Position numbers and translations under genes: made by a program
Notes under the pieces: generated by a model
What the model saw: the letters and a program-made list of their open reading frames with translations, nothing else
The model's database searches: none
What the model was told of the DNA's origin: nothing
Part shown: positions 61,201 through 64,000 of the stretch, piece by piece
Layout: every line of letters begins with the position of its first letter
Position numbering within the stretch: the stretch's first letter is position 1
Source of the DNA: Cherax quadricarinatus
Taxonomy: Eukaryota; Arthropoda; Malacostraca; Decapoda; Parastacidae
NCBI RefSeq assembly: GCF_038502225.1
Contig: NC_091355.1
Location: 9,829,278-9,893,277, forward strand
Direction: 5' to 3'
Length of the DNA stretch: 64,000 nucleotides

Positions 61201-63899
61201 GCCAATTCCATTGTTCCAGTCGACCAAAATCATAGCTATTTCTTTAGAACTCCATTTGTTCTATCGATTGAGTACAATAAACCACCCATTTACTGATTTT
61301 CAACTACGCAATAAAGTGGTCAGAAATTGGCAATTTGGCCAATTTCACGCAAAATTAAAAAATATGCCAATTTCAAAATAGGGTCCAGAATGAACAATGC
61401 AGACATTCTTGGCACTAAAATAAAATTTTATCTGTTCATCAGTCATGTCTCCAGGCCCCTGTTATATTACTCTTGCTTTCTATTTTGAATTTTTATTCAC
61501 ACAAAAAATAGAAGATTTATTGTTATGCAGACTACTGCATTATTGTAATAATTGTATAAATAATGTCAACCCATTCATGACTGCGTATTAGAATGGCTAG
61601 TTGGACATTTATTGGACAATGATGTCATTTGTGTACTCTTGAACATCGGCAAAAACTGAACATTTCCACTACTTTGAGCTCCATTTCAAGGTCCTTTTCA
61701 GAGAAACCAATCAAAATCATCTCTATTTTTATAATATGTCTTCCATTCTATCAAATGAGACCAAGAAAACGAGAATACAAAATACATACTATACAAAAAT
61801 ACACCTCAAGGTCGGTGTTTTAATCCAAAAACACTGTCAGTTTTTTTTTTCTCATTATGCACTGTGTGCTGCAGGATTTTTTTTTATGCTGCACACACTG
61901 AACACACAAACCCATTCTCTCACATGTGGGAGTACCAGCTTTCTCCCGCTTGATTTGAAGCCGTTAGAATTTTTGAGTAGTATATATACGCCAAACACAT
62001 TGGCTTGTAAGATGTATATATACGACCGAAACAGTCAATGGGTTAAAGATCATTATGAGAGGATACTCACCAGTGTGTATCCAGTAATTACACCACTGAT
62101 GACAGCCATGGTAACCACAGCACTGTGCTTCCTCATTTTCATGGTGAGGAAAAAGTAAGTCAATCCCTCCAGAGTGCAAGTCCAGTTGTGTACCCAATAT
62201 ATGACTGAAAATACACACACAAAAATACAAAACATTACAATACTAGACTGAATGAGTGGATAATCAGCTAATAAAAAACCTATCATAATCATGATAGATT
62301 AGAAACCATTATACTACTATAAAATTCACACAAAGATTATTTCACTGCTATTGCATCAGTGTATGTTCTCCAGTACCAAAAATTAAGCATATATAATTTT
62401 TTCAAACAAATTTAGCTGCAAACCATATACTACATACTAGCTCTCAAATATAGAGAGAAAAGCTAAAAAAAAATTGTACAGACCATGTTTAATGAAAACT
62501 AAAATATACTTAGCAGTGGTTGTGTGGAATTCACACCTAAAAAACAAAAAATGGACGAGTTGGAAAAAGCCCAAAGAAAGCCTTAAAAAGGCTCACAGAG
62601 CTAAAAATAAAAAATTACAATGAACGGCTGAAAACATTAAAGAAGCCATATGTAAGGTCATAAAAGAATATGACAAAAAAGATACTGCGAAGATTTCTTG
62701 GCACCTTTGAAAGGGAGAACACGAGGACACAGTGATGAATTAAGAAAAAATGGAGCCAAAATACAATTAAGATTTGTGGCAAACAGAATATTGAAATAAT
62801 GCAGTAAATTAGAGGAGGAGGTGGTGGTGGTAGTTCCAGGTGCTACATCCATGGGATTTTTTTAATTATATGATTATTTAATCACTGAGAAACATAATAT
62901 AACAGAAGACAGGTTAGAAAGAGTTGATTTAGACTCTAAAGACTGGAACTTTAGATGTTATGACAACCTCTCTTGGAAACCACTTTGAAAGAGTGTTCCA
63001 TTCAAATCAAAGTTACCTAGCCATTGCAGAGCATTCAATATGCCATCCAGGTCTACCACGACCCCAGGGAGAGTCCCAAGATGGCTCGCCACCCTTGGCT
63101 CCCTTCCAGAGAGCAAAGTCTCGAGCTGATTTCTTTATACCAGCTCCACGCATGTCCAACGACTCATCCAATGGAGACATTTTCCCATAACGACCATATG
63201 CTTTAGTATCAAAGTACACTGACCCTGGAAGTTGAAGAAAATTATAACAAATAACAATATTCAGTTCAATTTCTTCCTGAGTATTATGGCTAAAATCTAT
63301 GAACAACATATCACTCTCCAGAAATGTGGAAAAATGGTTGGCAAAAGCTTTTTAAGGTCATAAATGACTCTTTATCAGTGCCATGGGAAAATAACATGAA
63401 AAATATTTAGATCACACTTAGCACAAACCACATAATGAAAAGGTGAACAATTAAAAGCATGGGATGAAAGAGTTGAGGAAGACCAAGAAGTGTTCACATC
63501 TTCAGTCCTGGGAAGAACATCATAATGTACGTTTGCTACATGACCTCTTTGACACCTGGTGAACTATAAAATGCAGGTGATGAAAAGTTTGAGGAAGACT
63601 AAGAGGTATGCGCTTCTGGCACGAACATGGAGTATATTTTCAACTTGGTGGCCTAGTTTCTATAACAGTTTTATTTCCTGATCTAAAATGCAGATGGACA
63701 ACACCTTAAGACTAAACTCACCGTCATTAACAGCATACGCCAGTTTTCTATCAATGATGCCCTGGACAAAGGAAATAATGTGAGGAACATATTCTGTCAC
63801 TCTGGGTGCCAGCGAAGGGCGAAGCACTCGTAGGCGATCCATGTCCGCAAAAAACTCCTGCTCATGTAATTCAGTAATCTCCTTGAAGTTGACATTAAG
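49847..63899 (-). CDS. CARS2: mitochondrial cysteine--tRNA ligase, 5' end outside window
   Basis: Ten exons spliced on the minus strand encode the central and C-terminal parts of a class Ia cysteinyl-tRNA synthetase. In order they carry [10 protein letters not shown] and [15 protein letters not shown]; the [11 protein letters not shown] and [11 protein letters not shown] segments; [11 protein letters not shown] with a zinc-ligand Cys; [13 protein letters not shown] with the zinc-ligand His and Glu; [17 protein letters not shown] with the KMSKS ATP-binding loop; [17 protein letters not shown]; the anticodon-binding helices; and [10 protein letters not shown] near the end. The layout and short C-terminus fit the organellar CARS2 rather than the longer cytosolic enzyme. 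It charges mitochondrial tRNA-Cys; vertebrate CARS2 also makes persulfides. The HIGH motif and transit peptide lie beyond 64000. All exon phases match. The last exon is uncertain. Confidence 0.9.
50050..50150 (+). repeat. tRNA-like SINE head fragment
   Basis: Contains cataacgcgacgggctgg, gagttttgagac and a B-box-like gggttcaatcccggcc followed by gggggtatggtttg. It matches the inverted halves at 1617-1705. It lies in a CARS2 intron. The region before the B box departs from a tRNA cloverleaf, so it is a SINE head rather than a tRNA gene. Confidence 0.55.
50987..51097 (-). CDS. CARS2: CARS2 exon ([22 protein letters not shown])
   Basis: Acceptor tcctacag, 37 codons, donor gtaaga; phase 0 at both ends. 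Contains the C-terminal helical segment ending GLHIK. Confidence 0.88.
51213..51335 (-). CDS. CARS2: CARS2 exon with a GC donor
   Basis: Acceptor ttccaacag, 41 codons reading [12 protein letters not shown] ... [20 protein letters not shown], then the donor gcaagg. The GC-AG intron is the only way found to keep phase with the next exon. No in-phase GT donor with a reasonable consensus was seen nearby. Confidence 0.8.
51510..51600 (+). mobile_element. RTE-like LINE 3' tail
   Basis: gaatgaagatgagagtttct, ctttttgggttaccctgcct and cagtgggaatcggccgacat, then gttaaaaaaataaa. Same tail family as 40600-40695 and 52110-52225. Confidence 0.7.
51685..51876. mobile_element. Tigger/pogo-like MITE (192 bp)
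   Basis: Ends cagtggaccccagcataac and gttaaccgggggtccactg are inverted and bordered by TA. Internally it is the reverse complement of the copy at 39160. Confidence 0.88.
52110..52225 (+). mobile_element. RTE-like LINE 3' tail with poly(A)
   Basis: gatgatgaaagtattttct, tttttgggtcaccctgcctc, ggtgggagacggctgac, then about 33 A residues. The poly(A) leads almost directly into the 39-bp minisatellite. Confidence 0.75.
52237..53545. repeat. 39-bp minisatellite, about 33 units
   Basis: The unit gagtggttcactgtggggtg followed by gtgcttgtcaacacaggtt repeats with few indels. Because 39 is divisible by 3, several frames stay open on both strands; they are not genes. A six-unit block with shared variants (catcacaggctga at 52668 and 52903) is duplicated 235 bases apart. 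Confidence 0.97.
53578..53660. repeat. SINE-like repeat fragment
   Basis: gatgaagtgctaaacccata, gtatcatagggc and ctccaattctttggatt belong to the gggaagcgctaaaccc family. Confidence 0.55.
54458..54556 (-). CDS. CARS2: CARS2 exon ([22 protein letters not shown])
   Basis: Acceptor ccttgctttcaag, 33 codons beginning [11 protein letters not shown] and ending FPSV, donor gtaagt. Both ends are in phase 0 and fit between the flanking exons, matching the RSP-type connecting segment of the organellar enzyme. Confidence 0.82.
54855..55057. mobile_element. Tigger/pogo-like MITE (203 bp), variant ends
   Basis: Ends cagtggtacctcgagttac and gaggtaccactg are inverted and flanked by TA. The interior (gaatttgttcccat, tttcagacccccaaa) is homologous to the other two copies, but the termini differ, so it is a distinct subfamily. 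Confidence 0.85.
55253..55378 (-). CDS. CARS2: CARS2 exon ([17 protein letters not shown])
   Basis: Acceptor taatttcag, 42 codons starting [12 protein letters not shown] and ending LQKKPQ, donor gtatta (weaker than consensus). Confidence 0.88.
56070..57385 (+). pseudogene. RTE-like LINE endonuclease and RT N-terminus fossil, in CARS2 intron
   Basis: Frames in order: [20 protein letters not shown], a decayed GDFNVKVG (read ENLNVKVG), [34 protein letters not shown] (catalytic SDH retained), a long charged linker, [16 protein letters not shown] and finally [14 protein letters not shown] (start of RT). Several frameshifts separate them. It is on the strand opposite CARS2. Confidence 0.78.
57417..57448 (+). 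ncRNA. hammerhead-like motif (degenerate)
   Basis: TTGATAA (two changes from CTGATGA), stem II GCCA/TGGC, AAAAC in place of GAAAC, then GTCTACAATAAAG. It has the same architecture as the motif at 36493, with different stem II sequence. Substitution of the GAAA box suggests it is inactive. Confidence 0.4.
58149..58285 (-). CDS. CARS2: CARS2 exon ([21 protein letters not shown])
   Basis: Acceptor acattcag, 137 bases completing an AAG codon started in the previous exon, ending DEAGLKQ at donor gtgaga. Confidence 0.88.
58430..59020 (-). pseudogene. RTE-like LINE RT C-terminal fragment
   Basis: Minus-strand frames: [16 protein letters not shown] (catalytic ADD box), [12 protein letters not shown], a [15 protein letters not shown] linker, [20 protein letters not shown] and [10 protein letters not shown]. 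It overlaps homologously with the plus-strand fragment at 39930 ([15 protein letters not shown]). Frameshifts are present. Confidence 0.8.
59179..59310 (-). CDS. CARS2: CARS2 exon carrying KMSKS
   Basis: Acceptor ttattgcag, 132 bases; [20 protein letters not shown] then [12 protein letters not shown], donor gtgagt. KMSKS is the class I synthetase signature for stabilising the adenylation transition state. Confidence 0.92.
59362..59520. repeat. SINE-like repeat copy
   Basis: tatggagaaaagtcaaaccc, gggtcatacagcacctggtg and ccaactctttgattcaaaga align with the family copy at 45868-46020. Confidence 0.55.
59745..60070. repeat. interspersed repeat, relative of 31790-32055
   Basis: Same order of blocks as the CFAP97-intron copy, ending ggatgactgctgtctacc. 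Unclassified. Confidence 0.5.
60967..62042. mobile_element. TTAA element B, second copy (1076 bp)
   Basis: Flanked by TTAA at 60963-60966 and 62043-62046. The ends are ctctttgactgtcgc and aacagtcaatggg, and the body is alignable with 37624-38690 throughout, including gtatatatacgccaaacac then gtatatatacgacc near the right end. It sits in a CARS2 intron, ending 24 bases into the intron from the 5' splice site at 62070. Confidence 0.88.
62071..62204 (-). CDS. CARS2: CARS2 exon with zinc-ligand HHENE
   Basis: Acceptor ttttcag; [28 protein letters not shown] (read across), WIHTG; donor gtgagt. The PHHENE His and Glu complete the zinc site that gives cysteine specificity in this family. Confidence 0.92.
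62560..62960 (+). pseudogene. possible LINE RT C-terminal scrap
   Basis: Frames give [21 protein letters not shown], [20 protein letters not shown] and FVANRIL segments, resembling the order in CR1-like C-termini (QRR..., GHS.L..., NRVV...WN). Heavily decayed. Confidence 0.4.
63017..63224 (-). CDS. CARS2: CARS2 exon (WHIECSA)
   Basis: Acceptor aacttccag, 208 bases; [48 protein letters not shown]; donor gtaact. Contains the conserved zinc-ligand cysteine. Confidence 0.92.
63722..63899 (-). CDS. CARS2: CARS2 first visible exon
   Basis: Acceptor cttgtctag, 178 bases; [20 protein letters not shown] then [18 protein letters not shown]; donor gtgagt. Earlier exons with the HIGH motif are outside the window. 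Confidence 0.9.
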
Positions 63900-64000
63900 C
63901 TAGACAAGTAAAAGATGTAGTCTTAATTAGCTGCAATAAAAGAAGAGATGGTTACAGATAAAATGAAATATTATTCACATAACCATTAGAAATACAGGTT

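Overview
The window is eukaryotic nuclear DNA, most likely from a decapod crustacean or close arthropod relative. There are no bacterial-style gene clusters. Genes are split by long AT-rich introns, and most of the sequence is microsatellite, minisatellite, satellite and mobile-element debris. The decapod placement is an inference from the style of the repeat families (TTAA elements, a CR1-like LINE, Penelope-type fossils, (TA)n/(CA)n richness). The sequence alone does not prove it.

Two cellular genes can be supported, arranged convergently. CFAP97/hemingway (+ strand) starts at 29654 with one large exon. Its 10.2 kb intron splits the conserved CFAP97 domain, and the second coding exon ends at 41254, followed by a long 3' UTR with a poly(A) signal at 44980. 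CARS2, the mitochondrial cysteinyl-tRNA synthetase (- strand), occupies 63899 down to about 49850. Ten coding exons are visible with matching splice phases, including one GC-AG intron; its 5' exons lie beyond the right edge.

Left part (1-29 kb): an 18-bp minisatellite (103-1107); a hammerhead-ribozyme-like element beside inverted tRNA-like halves (1490-1720); a minus-strand non-LTR retrotransposon fossil (3-4.7 kb); and a 29-bp satellite field (4.8-8.5 kb). The satellite is interrupted by a composite element with two identical 159-bp terminal repeats and an array of perfect TGACGTCA palindromes, and by a LINE 3' tail. A Penelope-like element fossil (10.7-11.95 kb) and a tRNA-derived SINE (12.5-12.8 kb) follow. 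The most complete mobile element is a CR1-type LINE (about 16.98-21.12 kb) with both ORFs open and a UGAUG stop/start overlap. Next comes a 3.9 kb strand-asymmetric CAA/CAG-rich array (21.87-25.77 kb).

The CFAP97 intron (30.9-41.06 kb) holds a set of nested TTAA elements (C contains A, A contains B, A also contains a Tigger-like MITE), a hAT-like MITE, another TA-type MITE, a hammerhead-like motif and LINE/SINE pieces. The CARS2 introns hold a 39-bp minisatellite starting at a LINE poly(A) tail, two Tigger-like MITEs, RTE-like LINE fragments, a fourth hammerhead-like motif, and a second copy of TTAA element B only 24 nt from a 5' splice site.

The most noteworthy biology is the nested TTAA family, whose two internal insertion events are proven by paralogous empty sites, together with its family-specific paired subterminal palindromes. 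The repeated hammerhead-like motifs, the intact LINE and the CRE-palindrome array come next.
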